64,000 bases of DNA from CALJFL01 sp036961205 (GTDB lineage Bacteria; Pseudomonadota; Gammaproteobacteria; Pseudomonadales; Halieaceae): NCBI GenBank assembly GCA_036961205.1, contig JBALVI010000001.1, positions 1,054,001-1,118,000 of the forward strand, given 5' to 3'. A program made the translations under genes and the position numbers. Shown in pieces: positions 16,364 to 26,314 of the stretch (position 1 is its first letter; each line of letters opens with the position of its first letter). Under the pieces are notes generated by a model. The model saw only the letters and a list, made by a program, of their open reading frames with translations. It did no database searches and was not told the DNA's origin.

Positions 16364-18205
16364 ATGTCTCAACACATCACTCTTAAGGATCAGCACCGGG
16401 AAGCCCGCATCTATGGCGCCAGAACGGTGACGGCCATCGCCATCGTTTTTGGTCTGTTGGCATTGCTAACGATTCGTTACTACGGATTGCAGATCACCGA
16501 CTATGAAACCTATAGCACCCAGTCTGAGCGCAACCGTGTGCAATTACAGCCACTACCTCCCAAGCGCGGCCTGATCTACGATCGCAATGGCGTGCTGCTA
16601 GCTGACAATCGCCCCAGTTTCATCATGTCGATTGTCAGAGAGCGTGTTGAGGATCTTGATCAGACTCTGGCGGAGTTGCAGAAGTTACTGCCGGTGAGCG
16701 CAGCGGATATTGAGAACTTTCGTAAAAAGCTGCCGCGAAGTCGGCCCTATGAGGCCGTGCCGCTGCGCTTTCGTCTCACTGAGGAGGAGCGCGCCAGGCT
16801 GGCGGTGAACCGGCACAGTTTGCCGGGGGTGGTGGTTGATGCCCAGTTGCAGCGGCATTATCCCCACGGCGAACTGTTTTCTCATTCCCTGGGCTATGTC
16901 GGTCGCATCAACGAGCAGGAGTCTTGGGATCTTGATGAAACGGACTACCGAGGAACGTTCCATGTTGGCAAGGTCGGCGTAGAGAAATTTTACGAAGATT
17001 TACTGCACGGCGATGTCGGCTACCAGAATGTTGAAACCAACGCCCACGGCAGAGTGCTGCGGGTGCTGGAGAGGTTTGATCCCAATCCCGGCGCAGATCT
17101 GATATTACATCTGGATATCGAGTTACAGCGCACTGCCTTTGAGGCACTGCAAGGTCTGCGCGGCGCCGTAGTGGCCATCGATCCGCAGACTGGCGGGGTG
17201 CTCGCGCTGGTCTCGACTCCTGGTTTCGACGCTAATCTGTTCGTCAACGGCATCAGCACCATAGACTATAGCGCGCTGCGCGATTCACCCAACGTACCGC
17301 TGTTTAATCGGGCTGTGCAGGGCCAGTATCCTCCGGGTTCAACGATCAAGCCGATGATGGCGATGGCGGGGCTTGAGTCGGGGTTAGTGACGCCTGAGTA
17401 CACGGTGGCTGATCCCGGTTGGTATCGCCTGCCTGGCGATTCACGGCGCTATCGGGACTGGATTCTTAAAATTCGTGGCACCGGACATGCCCCCAAGGTG
17501 GCCCTCAATATGGCTATCGCAGAATCCTGCGATGTGTATTTCTATGATCTGGCCCGCCGGTTGACCATCGACAGGATGTACGATTACCTCCACCCGTTTG
17601 GGTTGGGCGAGCGTACTGGCGTGGATACCACCAGCGAGCGCCGCGGTGTGCTGCCTTCAACACGGTGGAAACGGGAGAACATGGCCCAACCCTGGTACCC
17701 GGGCGAAACGCTGAGCGCTGGTATTGGGCAGGGCTATATGCTCACCACCCCCATGCAACTGGCGGTGGCCACTAACGTGCTGGCTACCCGTGGTGAGCAC
17801 CGGGTTCCACGGTTGGTTCGAACCATCAATGGTGAACCGGTGGTGGCGCCCATTCTCGAAAAAGTACCTGGAGCCCCAGAAAACTGGCAGGCGGTACATG
17901 AAGGCATGCACGCCGTAGTTCATAGTAGCCGCGGCTCCGCTCGCAAAATTGCCAAGGGCATCGGCTACGAAATGGGCGGTAAAACGGGCACCGCTCAGGT
18001 GATTGGAATTGCGCAGAATGCGATCTATAAGGAAGAGGAGGTTGCCGAGCGCCATCGTAACCACGGTCTGTTCATCGCTTTTGCACCCTATGACGCTCCC
18101 ACTATCGCATTGGCGGTTATCGTGGAAAATGGTGGCGGCAGCAGCGCTGCTTACCCGATAGCCCGCAAAGTCATTGATACCTGGCTGCTCGGGGATGCCG
18201 GCTGA
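16364..18205 (+). CDS. mrdA: Penicillin-binding protein 2 (rod-shape transpeptidase)
   Basis: Transpeptidase of the elongasome that cross-links lateral-wall peptidoglycan (613 aa). One N-terminal membrane anchor lies at about 20-40, followed by the dimerisation/pedestal domain. The transpeptidase domain has S326TIK329, S388CD390 and K540TG. The middle residue of the SxN-type motif is Cys, ending in Asp, as in other PBP2 proteins. Its stop overlaps the rodA start (TGATG). Confidence 0.96.
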   Translation: MSQHITLKDQHREARIYGARTVTAIAIVFGLLALLTIRYYGLQITDYETYSTQSERNRVQLQPLPPKRGLIYDRNGVLLADNRPSFIMSIVRERVEDLDQTLAELQKLLPVSAADIENFRKKLPRSRPYEAVPLRFRLTEEERARLAVNRHSLPGVVVDAQLQRHYPHGELFSHSLGYVGRINEQESWDLDETDYRGTFHVGKVGVEKFYEDLLHGDVGYQNVETNAHGRVLRVLERFDPNPGADLILHLDIELQRTAFEALQGLRGAVVAIDPQTGGVLALVSTPGFDANLFVNGISTIDYSALRDSPNVPLFNRAVQGQYPPGSTIKPMMAMAGLESGLVTPEYTVADPGWYRLPGDSRRYRDWILKIRGTGHAPKVALNMAIAESCDVYFYDLARRLTIDRMYDYLHPFGLGERTGVDTTSERRGVLPSTRWKRENMAQPWYPGETLSAGIGQGYMLTTPMQLAVATNVLATRGEHRVPRLVRTINGEPVVAPILEKVPGAPENWQAVHEGMHAVVHSSRGSARKIAKGIGYEMGGKTGTAQVIGIAQNAIYKEEEVAERHRNHGLFIAFAPYDAPTIALAVIVENGGGSSAAYPIARKVIDTWLLGDAG

Positions 18206-19344
18206 TGGGCGATTATGTACGTCAGTTACCTGAGGGCTCGGGCGATCTGGCACGTAGGCCAAGTGCGGCTGCCCGTTTCCACATCGACGTTCCTCTGCTA
18301 CTTCTGTTGTTGCTGCTTACCGCGTATGGCTTAGTGGTGCTATATAGCGCCTCCGGTCAAGATATGGGGGCGGTAGTGCGCCAGGGCCGCTATTTTCTCG
18401 TCGGCTATGTGGTGATGATTGCGGCGTCGCAGTTGAGCCTGGCTACCTATATGCGCTGGGCGCCATGGTTTTATCTGGGGGGAGTGGCCTTATTAGTGGC
18501 AGTGATTTTTGTCGGGGTGGGCGCCAAAGGTGCCCAGCGTTGGTTGAACCTCGGCGGTTTTCGATTTCAGCCTTCCGAAATAATGAAACTGGCAGTGCCA
18601 ATGACAGTGGGCTGGTATCTCTCCGAGCGGATACTGCCGCCTCGGTTCAAGTATATCGCTGCGTCGCTGGTCATCATCGCCATTCCCGCTGTGTTGATTT
18701 TGCGTCAGCCCGACCTGGGCACCGCGCTGCTGATCGCGGTTAGCGGTATGTTTGTGGTGTTCATGGCCGGTATAGGCTGGCGTTATATAGTGGGTGCGGT
18801 GGTTGCCGCCTTTGCTTCGGCGTGGCCGGTCTGGATCTACGTACTCAAGGACTACCAGAAACAGCGCATCTTGACCCTGCTCAACCCCGAGAGCGACAAG
18901 CTGGGCGCGGGTTGGAATATTATCCAATCCAAAACAGCTATTGGCTCTGGCGGCTGGGAGGGTAAAGGTTGGTTGGGAGGTACTCAGTCACGGCTGGACT
19001 TTCTACCGGAGAGCCATACTGATTTTATCATTGCGGTGCTGGCGGAGGAGTTTGGTTTGCGGGGCGTCCTGATGTTGCTGGGGATCTATTTGCTGATTTT
19101 GTTGCGGGGGTTCTGGATCGGGCTGTACGCACAGACCAGCTTCGGAAGAATGTTAGCCGGTAGCCTCACGCTGACGTTTTTCGTTTATATCTTTGTTAAC
19201 ATGGGCATGGTCGCGGGGCTACTGCCGGTGGTTGGTGTTCCCCTGCCGTTAGTCAGCGCCGGAGGTACATCGGTTGTAACCTTGATGGCGGGCTTTGGTC
19301 TGTTGATGGCCGTCAGTACCGAGAGAAAACATGTTGTGCGTTAA
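18205..19344 (+). CDS. rodA: RodA, SEDS-family peptidoglycan glycosyltransferase
   Basis: Membrane polymerase of lateral-wall glycan strands that works with PBP2 (379 aa, about ten membrane helices). Diagnostic SEDS segments are visible: LNLGGFRFQPSEIMKLA, LRQPDLGTALL, LGGTQSRLDFLPESHTDFI (with the conserved FLPExHTDFIFA-like loop) and the C-terminal PLPLVSAGGTS. It is translationally coupled to mrdA. Confidence 0.96.
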   Translation: MGDYVRQLPEGSGDLARRPSAAARFHIDVPLLLLLLLLTAYGLVVLYSASGQDMGAVVRQGRYFLVGYVVMIAASQLSLATYMRWAPWFYLGGVALLVAVIFVGVGAKGAQRWLNLGGFRFQPSEIMKLAVPMTVGWYLSERILPPRFKYIAASLVIIAIPAVLILRQPDLGTALLIAVSGMFVVFMAGIGWRYIVGAVVAAFASAWPVWIYVLKDYQKQRILTLLNPESDKLGAGWNIIQSKTAIGSGGWEGKGWLGGTQSRLDFLPESHTDFIIAVLAEEFGLRGVLMLLGIYLLILLRGFWIGLYAQTSFGRMLAGSLTLTFFVYIFVNMGMVAGLLPVVGVPLPLVSAGGTSVVTLMAGFGLLMAVSTERKHVVR

Positions 19345-19403
19345 CGAGGGCATCCAGTCCGCGCGGATTAAACTATTCACTATGAGAAAACGAGCTTCTT
19401 TTT

Positions 19404-20399
19404 ATGCCTGAATTTATGAAATTGATGGTTGCCATGTCCAGTCTCTGGTCCGCCCTGTCCCTGGGTGCTGAAACCTATGGAGACAACCAGGCGACCCAGG
19501 CGGTGATCGATGAATTGGTCGCGGAAGAGGGCTTTGATCGTGAATCCCTGAACGAGCTGTTTGACCAGACGGAGAAAAAAGACAGTATTCTGGAGGCTAT
19601 GTCCCGGCCGGCGGAAAAAACCAAACCCTGGTATGACTACCGGGAAATTTTTGTCACCGATAAACGCGAGCAGCAGGGCGTGGAGTTCTACCAGCAGCAC
19701 CGAGAAACCCTGGAGCGAGCTGAGCAAGAAACCGGTGTTCCCGCCGAGATCATAGTGTCTATTATTGGCGTCGAAACCTACTATGGACGTATTACCGGGA
19801 GTTACCGCGTGATCGACGCGCTCTCTACTCTGGCCTTCGACTATCCGCGTCGTTCGGAGTTTTTCACCAAAGAACTGAAGCACTTTCTTATCCTCTCTCG
19901 CGAGCAGGGCAAGGACCCGCTGACTCTTAAGGGCTCCTACGCCGGGGCTATGGGTTATGGTCAATTTATGCCCAGTAGTTATCGCGCCTATGCGGTGGAC
20001 TTTGATGGCGATGGGATAATTGATATCTGGAACAACCCGGTGGATGCTATAGGTAGTGTCGCTAATTACTTCAAGCAGCACGGTTGGCGCAGTGGTGAAC
20101 AGGTTGTAGCCCCTGCCACCGTTAGTGGCGAGGTTGGTGATGAGTGGTTTGTGCGTAGTCGCGCAGACTTGATCCCTAAGTACACGATTGCCGAATTTGC
20201 TGCAGCCGGCATTGAGTCGACGGATGAACTCAGCCCCGAGGCCAGCGCGGTGGCGATGAAATTCGAGCTAGAACAGGGCACTGAATATTGGCTGGGCCTG
20301 CACAACTTTTATGTCACCACCCGCTATAACCACAGTGCAATGTACGCTATGAGCGTTTACCAGTTGAGTCAACGCATTGCCGCTGGCACCGGCGAGTGA
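19404..20399 (+). CDS. mltB: MltB, membrane-associated lytic murein transglycosylase B
   Basis: Cleaves peptidoglycan glycan strands with formation of 1,6-anhydro ends (331 aa). It has a short N-terminal signal sequence without an obvious lipobox cysteine, unlike E. coli MltB, so it may be soluble periplasmic. The catalytic glutamate is in IIGVETYYGRITG, and YAGAMGYGQFMPSSYR and DFDGDGIIDIWNN are the family signature. Its stop overlaps the rlpA start (GTGA). Confidence 0.94.
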   Translation: MPEFMKLMVAMSSLWSALSLGAETYGDNQATQAVIDELVAEEGFDRESLNELFDQTEKKDSILEAMSRPAEKTKPWYDYREIFVTDKREQQGVEFYQQHRETLERAEQETGVPAEIIVSIIGVETYYGRITGSYRVIDALSTLAFDYPRRSEFFTKELKHFLILSREQGKDPLTLKGSYAGAMGYGQFMPSSYRAYAVDFDGDGIIDIWNNPVDAIGSVANYFKQHGWRSGEQVVAPATVSGEVGDEWFVRSRADLIPKYTIAEFAAAGIESTDELSPEASAVAMKFELEQGTEYWLGLHNFYVTTRYNHSAMYAMSVYQLSQRIAAGTGE

Positions 20400-21214
20400 A
20401 GCGCCTGTTGAAGCTTGGGCTGGTTGCGACGGCAGGCGCGACGATAATGATCGCTGCCTGTACCAGTCCTGGACCGGACTCAACGCCTACCGTGTCGCGT
20501 TATCCCAATGCCCATGACGGTGCCCCGGTAAAGTCGATTGGACCTGAAGATGTGGCCGATGCAGTGCCCCGCGCAGACCCTATTCTCAGCGCCGGCAATA
20601 AAAGTCCATACACGGTCAACGGTGTCAGCTACAAGGTTTTGCAAGACTATGGTAGTTATCGGGAGCAGGGTCTTGCCTCCTGGTATGGAACCAAGTTTGA
20701 TGGCCACAAAACCTCTAACGGAGAAATATTTGATCTCTACGCGGCCAGCGCTGCGCACAAGACCCTCCCCATTCCCAGTTATGCCAAGGTTACTAATCTC
20801 GATAATGGACGGCAGGTGATCGTAAGGGTGAATGACCGCGGGCCTTTTCACTCGGATCGCATCATAGATTTGTCCTACGGAGCTGCGGTCAAGCTGGGCT
20901 ATATGGAAAAGGGTACTGCGCGGGTCGAGGTGCAGGTGGTAGATGTGACTGGGGTCGATGACCGCCGCGGTACCATAGGCGGAGATTACCGCTTTCTGCA
21001 ACTCGGGGCTTACGGTTCGCAGGCGTCGGCAGAATCGCTGCGTGATGAATTGGCATCCATCCTCTCAGTGCCGGCTTTTGTCAGTCCGGTCCAATCCGGC
21101 GCCAATTTGTTATATCGCGTGCGGGTGGGGCCTGTCGCAGACAATACCGAGCTGCTGACGGTCCAGCAGCAACTGGAAGCCGGTGGTTACGGTGCCGGTC
21201 AGCCTCTGCCCTGA
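20396..21214 (+). CDS. rlpA: RlpA, septal-ring lytic transglycosylase lipoprotein
   Basis: A 272-aa lipoprotein with lipobox cysteine Cys22 (MIAAC). The double-psi beta-barrel domain contains GLASWYGTKFDGHKTSNGE and IVRVNDRGPF, with catalytic residues as in Pseudomonas RlpA. A C-terminal SPOR domain (about 195-270, starting FLQLGAYGSQASAESL) would target denuded glycan at division sites. The start is GTG overlapping the mltB stop. Confidence 0.95.
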   Translation: MKRLLKLGLVATAGATIMIAACTSPGPDSTPTVSRYPNAHDGAPVKSIGPEDVADAVPRADPILSAGNKSPYTVNGVSYKVLQDYGSYREQGLASWYGTKFDGHKTSNGEIFDLYAASAAHKTLPIPSYAKVTNLDNGRQVIVRVNDRGPFHSDRIIDLSYGAAVKLGYMEKGTARVEVQVVDVTGVDDRRGTIGGDYRFLQLGAYGSQASAESLRDELASILSVPAFVSPVQSGANLLYRVRVGPVADNTELLTVQQQLEAGGYGAGQPLP

Positions 21215-21319
21215 ACACAGTTGGTAATACCTGCCAGTAAGTGGCGAGTCTCCTTTCGCTGCGACTGGGCATGGGTTACCATTTTCGCTCAATTTATCAT
21301 CATTTATGGTTTCCACTAT

Positions 21320-22480
21320 ATGATTCGTCTGCCCTTGTTATTGTTGCTGGCTCTGCTGTCTTTTCACCTGTCTGCCGCCAACATCATGCCCGCCCCGCCG
21401 CAAGTCGCGGCTAAGGCTTATATTCTCGTCGACGCCAATAGCGGTGCCGTACTGGCAGAACAAAATGCCGATATGGTGTTGCCGCCCGCCAGCCTGACCA
21501 AAATGATGACCAGCTATGTGCTGGCAGTGGAGATCGATGCGGGCCGGGTCAGTCGCGATGATATGGTTGTCGTCAGCCGCAATGCCTGGTCTCAAAACCC
21601 GGTATTTAATGGCTCTTCATTGATGTGGATTGAACCGGGTAAGGATGTATCCATCGAGAACCTGGAGAGGGGTGTTGTGATTTCCTCTGGCAACGACGCC
21701 ACTGTTGCCGTTGCCGAGCATTTGGCCGGCAGTGAGGCCGCTTTTGCGGATATGATGAACAGCCATGCCGAGGCTCTGGGCATGAATGACTCCTGGTTTG
21801 TAAACTCTCACGGTTTGCCCGATCCCCAGCATGTAGTTACCGCCAGGGACCTGGCCACACTCGCGGGGGCGATTATCACTGAGCACCCGGGTCACTACGG
21901 GATTTATAAAGAGCGTGAGTTCACCTACAACGATATCAAGCAATACAATCGCAATTCACTGCTGGGTGAGGACCCCTCAGTTGATGGCTTGAAGACGGGT
22001 TATACCAAAGAGGCCGGCTACGGCCTGGTGGCCTCGGCCAAGCGGCGTGATATGCGCCTTATCGCTGTGGTCATGGGTACTACCAGTCCCAATGCGCGTA
22101 AGAATGAAGCCCGCAGCCTGCTTAACTACGGTTTTCGTTTCTTTGAAACCGCCAACCTGTTCGAAGCCGGACAAGAGCTGGAGCAGCCGCGAATCTGGAA
22201 AGGGCAGCAGGATTATGTGTCGGTTGGTCTGGCTGACGCGGCGCTGGTGACCTTACCTCGTGGCCAGAAGAGAAACCTTACAACAGAAATTGAGTTGCCC
22301 GATGAAATCGTCGCTCCGGTAGCCTTTGGTGATGAGTTGGGCACCGTGACCTTGAGCCTCGAGGGTGAAATCATCTATCAAAGCCCCATTGTGGCTCTGC
22401 ACGCAGTCGAGCCCGGCGGATTTTTCGCGCGACTCTGGGATATGGTCTTAATGTGGGTCGCCAAATTGTTCAGCGCGTGA
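21320..22480 (+). CDS. dacA: D-alanyl-D-alanine carboxypeptidase (PBP5/6 family)
   Basis: Removes the terminal D-Ala of peptidoglycan pentapeptides (386 aa). Signal peptide 1-19, then the serine-peptidase motifs S58LTK61, S123GN125 and K225TG227. A beta-rich C-terminal domain precedes a final amphipathic helix (LWDMVLMWVAKLF) that anchors the protein to the inner membrane. An upstream in-frame TTG at 21221 is rejected, because MIRLPLLLLLALL gives a normal signal peptide. Confidence 0.95.
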   Translation: MIRLPLLLLLALLSFHLSAANIMPAPPQVAAKAYILVDANSGAVLAEQNADMVLPPASLTKMMTSYVLAVEIDAGRVSRDDMVVVSRNAWSQNPVFNGSSLMWIEPGKDVSIENLERGVVISSGNDATVAVAEHLAGSEAAFADMMNSHAEALGMNDSWFVNSHGLPDPQHVVTARDLATLAGAIITEHPGHYGIYKEREFTYNDIKQYNRNSLLGEDPSVDGLKTGYTKEAGYGLVASAKRRDMRLIAVVMGTTSPNARKNEARSLLNYGFRFFETANLFEAGQELEQPRIWKGQQDYVSVGLADAALVTLPRGQKRNLTTEIELPDEIVAPVAFGDELGTVTLSLEGEIIYQSPIVALHAVEPGGFFARLWDMVLMWVAKLFSA

Positions 22481-22490
22481 GAAAACATTG

Positions 22491-22763
22491 ATGACTCAGG
22501 AGCCTGAAGCCCCCAAAATCGAGTTCCCCTGCGATTATCCGATTAAGGTTTTGGGCCGCGGTGTCGACGAATTCACTGATGTGGTGATTACCGTATTCGA
22601 ACAGCACGCGCCTGGCTTTGACCGGGAGACCATCACGATTAAGGCCAGTAGTAAGGGCACTTTCCATTCACTCAACATCACCATCACCGCAACTGGTCCC
22701 GAACAGCTCAAGGCCCTGCACGAGGACCTTATGGCCACGGGACTCGTGCAGATGGTCATCTGA
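22491..22763 (+). CDS. ybeD: YbeD family protein (UPF0250/DUF493)
   Basis: A 90-aa ACT-like regulatory-fold protein. FPCDYPIKVLGRG and the closing ATGLVQMVI match the UPF0250 family, which sits between dacA and lipB in most gammaproteobacteria and is proposed to regulate lipoate-related steps. The frame could start at TTG 22488; ATG 22491 is preferred. Confidence 0.93.
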   Translation: MTQEPEAPKIEFPCDYPIKVLGRGVDEFTDVVITVFEQHAPGFDRETITIKASSKGTFHSLNITITATGPEQLKALHEDLMATGLVQMVI

Positions 22764-22773
22764 CCTGAGCCCG

Positions 22774-23424
22774 ATGCCAGCGCCTGTGGTCAGGAATCTT
22801 GGGTTGGTGGAGTATCAGCCCACGCTGGACGCTATGCGAGCATTCACCGATGGACGTGACGCCCAAACTCCCGACGAACTTTGGCTGCTAGAGCATCCAC
22901 GGGTTTTTACTCAGGGTCAGGCTGGCAAGGCAGAGCATTTATTGGCGCCAGGAGAAATTCCGGTGGTTCAGGTGGATCGGGGTGGTCAGGTTACTTATCA
23001 CGGTCCTGGGCAGTTGGTGATATACCTGTTGGTAGATATTCGCCGCCTCGATTTTGGGGTGCGCAAGCTGGTGGATATTATCGAGACGAGCCTTATCCAG
23101 TTACTGACGGCGTATGGGATTGATTCAGCTGCCAGACGCGATGCCCCCGGCGTATATGTCGACGGTGACAAGATCGCCGCTCTCGGCCTGAGAGTTCGCC
23201 GGGGATGCAGTTATCACGGCCTGTCCCTCAATGTGGATATGGATTTGGAGCCCTTTGAGCGTATTAATCCCTGCGGTTACAAAGGACTGCAGGTGACTTC
23301 GATGGCGCGCTGTCTAACGGGCGAGGTGCCAAATATCCAGCACATTAGCCAACAGCTGGCCGAGATCATCTCCACGGCACTGGAGCCGGCACCAACACCA
23401 GATCAGGACCCCGACTATGTTTAG
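22774..23424 (+). CDS. lipB: LipB, octanoyl-[ACP]:protein octanoyltransferase
   Basis: Transfers octanoyl from acyl carrier protein to lipoyl domains, the first step of endogenous lipoate synthesis (216 aa). RGGQVTYHGPGQLVIYLL is the signature; the catalytic lysine lies in DGDKIAALGLRV and the catalytic cysteine in INPCGYKGLQVTSM. The start ATG 22774 is ten bases after the ybeD stop. lipA, commonly next to lipB, is not in this window. Confidence 0.95.
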   Translation: MPAPVVRNLGLVEYQPTLDAMRAFTDGRDAQTPDELWLLEHPRVFTQGQAGKAEHLLAPGEIPVVQVDRGGQVTYHGPGQLVIYLLVDIRRLDFGVRKLVDIIETSLIQLLTAYGIDSAARRDAPGVYVDGDKIAALGLRVRRGCSYHGLSLNVDMDLEPFERINPCGYKGLQVTSMARCLTGEVPNIQHISQQLAEIISTALEPAPTPDQDPDYV

Positions 23425-23463
23425 AGTCTCAGACAGCTTGTTAGAACTTGCCAGGCTCGCCCC

Positions 23464-24087
23464 ATGGGTGAACTAATCACTAACCTGGATTACGTGGCAA
23501 CTGCCGTGTTTGCGATCAGCGGCGCGCTGGCGGCTGCGGAACAGAAGCACGATATTTTGGCGTTTGTTCTATTTGGAACGATCACCGGGATTGGTGGTGG
23601 CACCGTGCGTGACTTACTTTTGGGAACTGATCAGGTCTTTTGGTTTAGTCAGACTGAATACCTTTGGATATGCGTTCTGGCCTCAGTGGCGACCTGGTTT
23701 CTGGCGCCTTTGTTCCATTCCTTACGCAAATTGTTGGTGTGGGCGGATGCAGTGGGTTTGGCCTTGTTTAGCGTGTTAGGTGCGGTAAAGGCTTTACAGT
23801 TGGGCGCACCGGCCATCGTCGCGGTAGGCATGGGTGTTATGACCGCTACGTTTGGCTCAATGATTCGCGATGCATTGCTCAATCAAGACCCGGTGCTGCT
23901 CGGGCCTGAAATTTATGTGAGCGCGGCGCTACTCGGGGCTCTCAGTTATACCTTGATGCAGGCGTACTCGCCGGTACCGGGATTTTCGGTACCTGTGGCT
24001 ATTGGGCTTGCGTTCGCGCTGCGCGCCTCGGCGATTCTTTTTGACCTGCGATTGCCCAAATACGGCGCTGCCAAAAGCGAAGAGTAA
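23464..24087 (+). CDS. TRIC-type cation channel family protein (UPF0126/YadS-YicG)
   Basis: A 207-aa membrane protein with about seven helices arranged as two repeats. GIGGGTVRDLLLG in the first repeat and FGSMIRDALLNQDPVLL in the second are the paired motifs of the bacterial TRIC family, reported as monovalent-cation channels. It follows lipB by 39 bases. Substrate and physiological role are not evident from context; some homologues have been linked to glycine uptake. Confidence 0.88.
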   Translation: MGELITNLDYVATAVFAISGALAAAEQKHDILAFVLFGTITGIGGGTVRDLLLGTDQVFWFSQTEYLWICVLASVATWFLAPLFHSLRKLLVWADAVGLALFSVLGAVKALQLGAPAIVAVGMGVMTATFGSMIRDALLNQDPVLLGPEIYVSAALLGALSYTLMQAYSPVPGFSVPVAIGLAFALRASAILFDLRLPKYGAAKSEE

Positions 24088-24144
24088 GCGATCTACCGGT
24101 GCGTTAGCTGCTATCAGGCCCCTGTGAACTGAACCGAAAGGGCG

Positions 24145-24150
24145 TATAAT
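24145..24150 (+). promoter_or_regulatory. -10 element upstream of prfC
   Basis: An exact TATAAT lies 26 bases before the prfC start codon. The region 16-18 bases further upstream has no good -35 hexamer. The promoter is therefore plausible but incomplete, and may be activator-dependent. Confidence 0.4.
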
Positions 24151-24176
24151 CCGCGCTTTTTGTATTGGGGGACCCC

Positions 24177-25754
24177 ATGCCAGATCTAGGAAAGGCGATC
24201 GCATCGCGGCGAACCTTTGCCATTATTTCCCACCCGGATGCGGGTAAGACCACGATCACTGAAAAATTGCTGCTGTTGGGCAATGCGATTCAGGTGGCGG
24301 GAACTGTCAAAGGTAAAAAAGGCCCCCACGCCACTTCCGACTGGATGAGTATGGAGCAGGAACGGGGTATCTCGGTCACTTCCTCGGTGATGCAGTTTCC
24401 GTATCGCGAACGCACTGTGAATTTGCTGGATACTCCAGGGCACGAAGATTTTTCCGAAGATACCTACCGTACCTTGACCGCAGTCGATTCTGCGTTGATG
24501 GTTATCGACGGCGCCAAGGGCGTAGAGACCAGAACCATCAAGTTGATGAAGGTCTGTCGTTTGCGGGATACGCCTATTCTCAGTTTCGTGAACAAGATGG
24601 ATAGAGATATCCGCGACCCTATAGATCTGTTGGACGAAATTGAAGAGGTACTGGATATCCAGGGTGCGCCGATCAATTGGCCCATTGGCATGGGCGGCTT
24701 CTTCAAAGGCGTCTATAACCTTTACACCGACGTGATTCACAAATATACCCCGGGTCAAGGTGCGGTCCTTCCTGTTGACGACCGCATTGTAGGTCTGGAC
24801 AGCGATGAAGCCCGGGATTTACTGGGTGAGGACTACGAAGAATTTGTCGAAGAGGTTGAGTTGGTCCGCGGTGCCAGCCATGAATTCGATTTGCAGGCCT
24901 TCCTGGAAGGCAAGCTGGCACCGGTGTTTTTTGGTACTGCCCTGGGTAATTTCGGGGTGCGGGAAATGCTGGATGATTTCGTTACCTGGGCGCCGCCGCC
25001 GTTGAACCGCATTACTGCTGAGCGTGAGGTCGATGCCGATGAACGCAAGTTCAGCGGCTTTGTGTTCAAGATTCAAGCCAATATGGACCCCCGGCACCGG
25101 GATCGCATCGCCTTTATGCGAGTTTGTTCGGGTCGCTATGCCAAGGGTATGAAAATGCGCCATGTGCGGGTCGGCAAAGACGTAAAAATAGCGGATGCCG
25201 TCACCTTCAAGGCCGGCGAGCGGTTGCTGGTTGAAGAGGCGGTCTCCGGTGACATTATTGGTCTCCACAATCACGGTACTATTCAGATTGGAGATACTTT
25301 CAGCGAGGGTGAGCAGCTGCAATTTACTGGTATCCCGCATTTTGCGCCGGAGTTGTTCCGCCGGATTCGCCTGCGTGATCCGATGAAATCGAAACAATTG
25401 CAAAAGGGTTTGCAGCAGTTGTCAGAGGAGGGCTCAACGCAGGTATTCGCGCCGCTGCTGACGACAGACCTGGTAGTCGGTGCCGTGGGGCAACTGCAGT
25501 TTGATGTAGTGGCCTATCGGCTTCAGGACGAGTACAAGGTCGAGGCTATTTATGAGCCAGTAAACGTCTATACGGCGCGCTGGGTATACTGTGAAGACGA
25601 GCGCAAACTCGAAGAGTTTCGCAAGAAAGCAGCCGAACACCTGTCAGTCGACGGAGGTGAGTATCTTACCTACCTTGCGCCCACCCGGGTCAATCTGGCC
25701 TTAATGGAAGAGCGCTGGCCGGATATTGAATTCCGAGCCACTCGAGAACACTAG
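24177..25754 (+). CDS. prfC: PrfC, peptide chain release factor 3
   Basis: GTPase that removes RF1/RF2 from the ribosome after termination (525 aa). G1 motif SHPDAGKTT, switch segment TSDWMSMEQERGISVTSS, G3 LLDTPGHEDF and G4 NKMDR are all visible, followed by EF-G-like domains. ATG 24177 is preferred over the upstream TTG at 24165 because MPDLGKAIASRRTFAIISH matches the family N-terminus. Confidence 0.96.
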   Translation: MPDLGKAIASRRTFAIISHPDAGKTTITEKLLLLGNAIQVAGTVKGKKGPHATSDWMSMEQERGISVTSSVMQFPYRERTVNLLDTPGHEDFSEDTYRTLTAVDSALMVIDGAKGVETRTIKLMKVCRLRDTPILSFVNKMDRDIRDPIDLLDEIEEVLDIQGAPINWPIGMGGFFKGVYNLYTDVIHKYTPGQGAVLPVDDRIVGLDSDEARDLLGEDYEEFVEEVELVRGASHEFDLQAFLEGKLAPVFFGTALGNFGVREMLDDFVTWAPPPLNRITAEREVDADERKFSGFVFKIQANMDPRHRDRIAFMRVCSGRYAKGMKMRHVRVGKDVKIADAVTFKAGERLLVEEAVSGDIIGLHNHGTIQIGDTFSEGEQLQFTGIPHFAPELFRRIRLRDPMKSKQLQKGLQQLSEEGSTQVFAPLLTTDLVVGAVGQLQFDVVAYRLQDEYKVEAIYEPVNVYTARWVYCEDERKLEEFRKKAAEHLSVDGGEYLTYLAPTRVNLALMEERWPDIEFRATREH

Positions 25755-25785
25755 GCCGGCGCCTACGCTACCGGCCGCGGTTGAT

Positions 25786-26271
25786 TTAAGCGAGCAGAGC
25801 TTCAATATCTGCCGCAATTTCGCTGGGCTTGGTTTTTGGCGCATAGCGTTTGACCACGTTGCCTGAAGCATCAATCAAAAACTTGGTGAAATTCCATTTG
25901 ATGGATTCTGTACCCAATGCGCCTGGCGCCTCGGATTTGAGGTGTTTGAACAGTGGGTCAGCGCCACCGCCATTGACTTCAATCTTGCCGAACATTGGGA
26001 AGCTGACCCCGTAATTCAGCTGGCAGAACTCGGTGATCTCGCCATTGCTACCAGGATCTTGTTTGCCGAACTGATTGCAGGGGAACCCGAGTATTTCCAG
26101 GCCCTGTTCGCGATATTTTCCATACAGTTCTTCCAGGCCTGTGAACTGCGGCGTAAAGCCACACTTCGATGCAGTGTTGACCACCAGCATGACCTTGCCC
26201 TTGTACTCGCTTAGGGGTTTGTCGCTGCCGGAAGCACTCTGACAGGTAAAATCGAAAACGTTTTCGCTCAT
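25786..26271 (-). CDS. Glutathione peroxidase-family peroxidase
   Basis: A 161-aa thiol peroxidase of the GPX/BtuE family. Peroxidatic Cys37 (NTASKCGFTPQ), Gln67 in the FPCNQFGKQDPG motif with Cys65, and Trp in SIKWNFTKFLID make up the catalytic set. It has cysteine, not selenocysteine. Enzymes of this type usually take electrons from thioredoxin. It is convergent with prfC. Confidence 0.93.
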   Translation of the reverse strand: MSENVFDFTCQSASGSDKPLSEYKGKVMLVVNTASKCGFTPQFTGLEELYGKYREQGLEILGFPCNQFGKQDPGSNGEITEFCQLNYGVSFPMFGKIEVNGGGADPLFKHLKSEAPGALGTESIKWNFTKFLIDASGNVVKRYAPKTKPSEIAADIEALLA

Positions 26272-26314
26272 GTTAAATTCCTTTGTTACGACGATTAGTC
26301 ACTGGTGCCCTAGA

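Noticed and set aside
25754..25776. GGCCGG/CCGGCC inverted repeat between prfC and the peroxidase gene as a terminator
   Set aside because: The loop is 11 bases, and neither strand has a T run after the stem.
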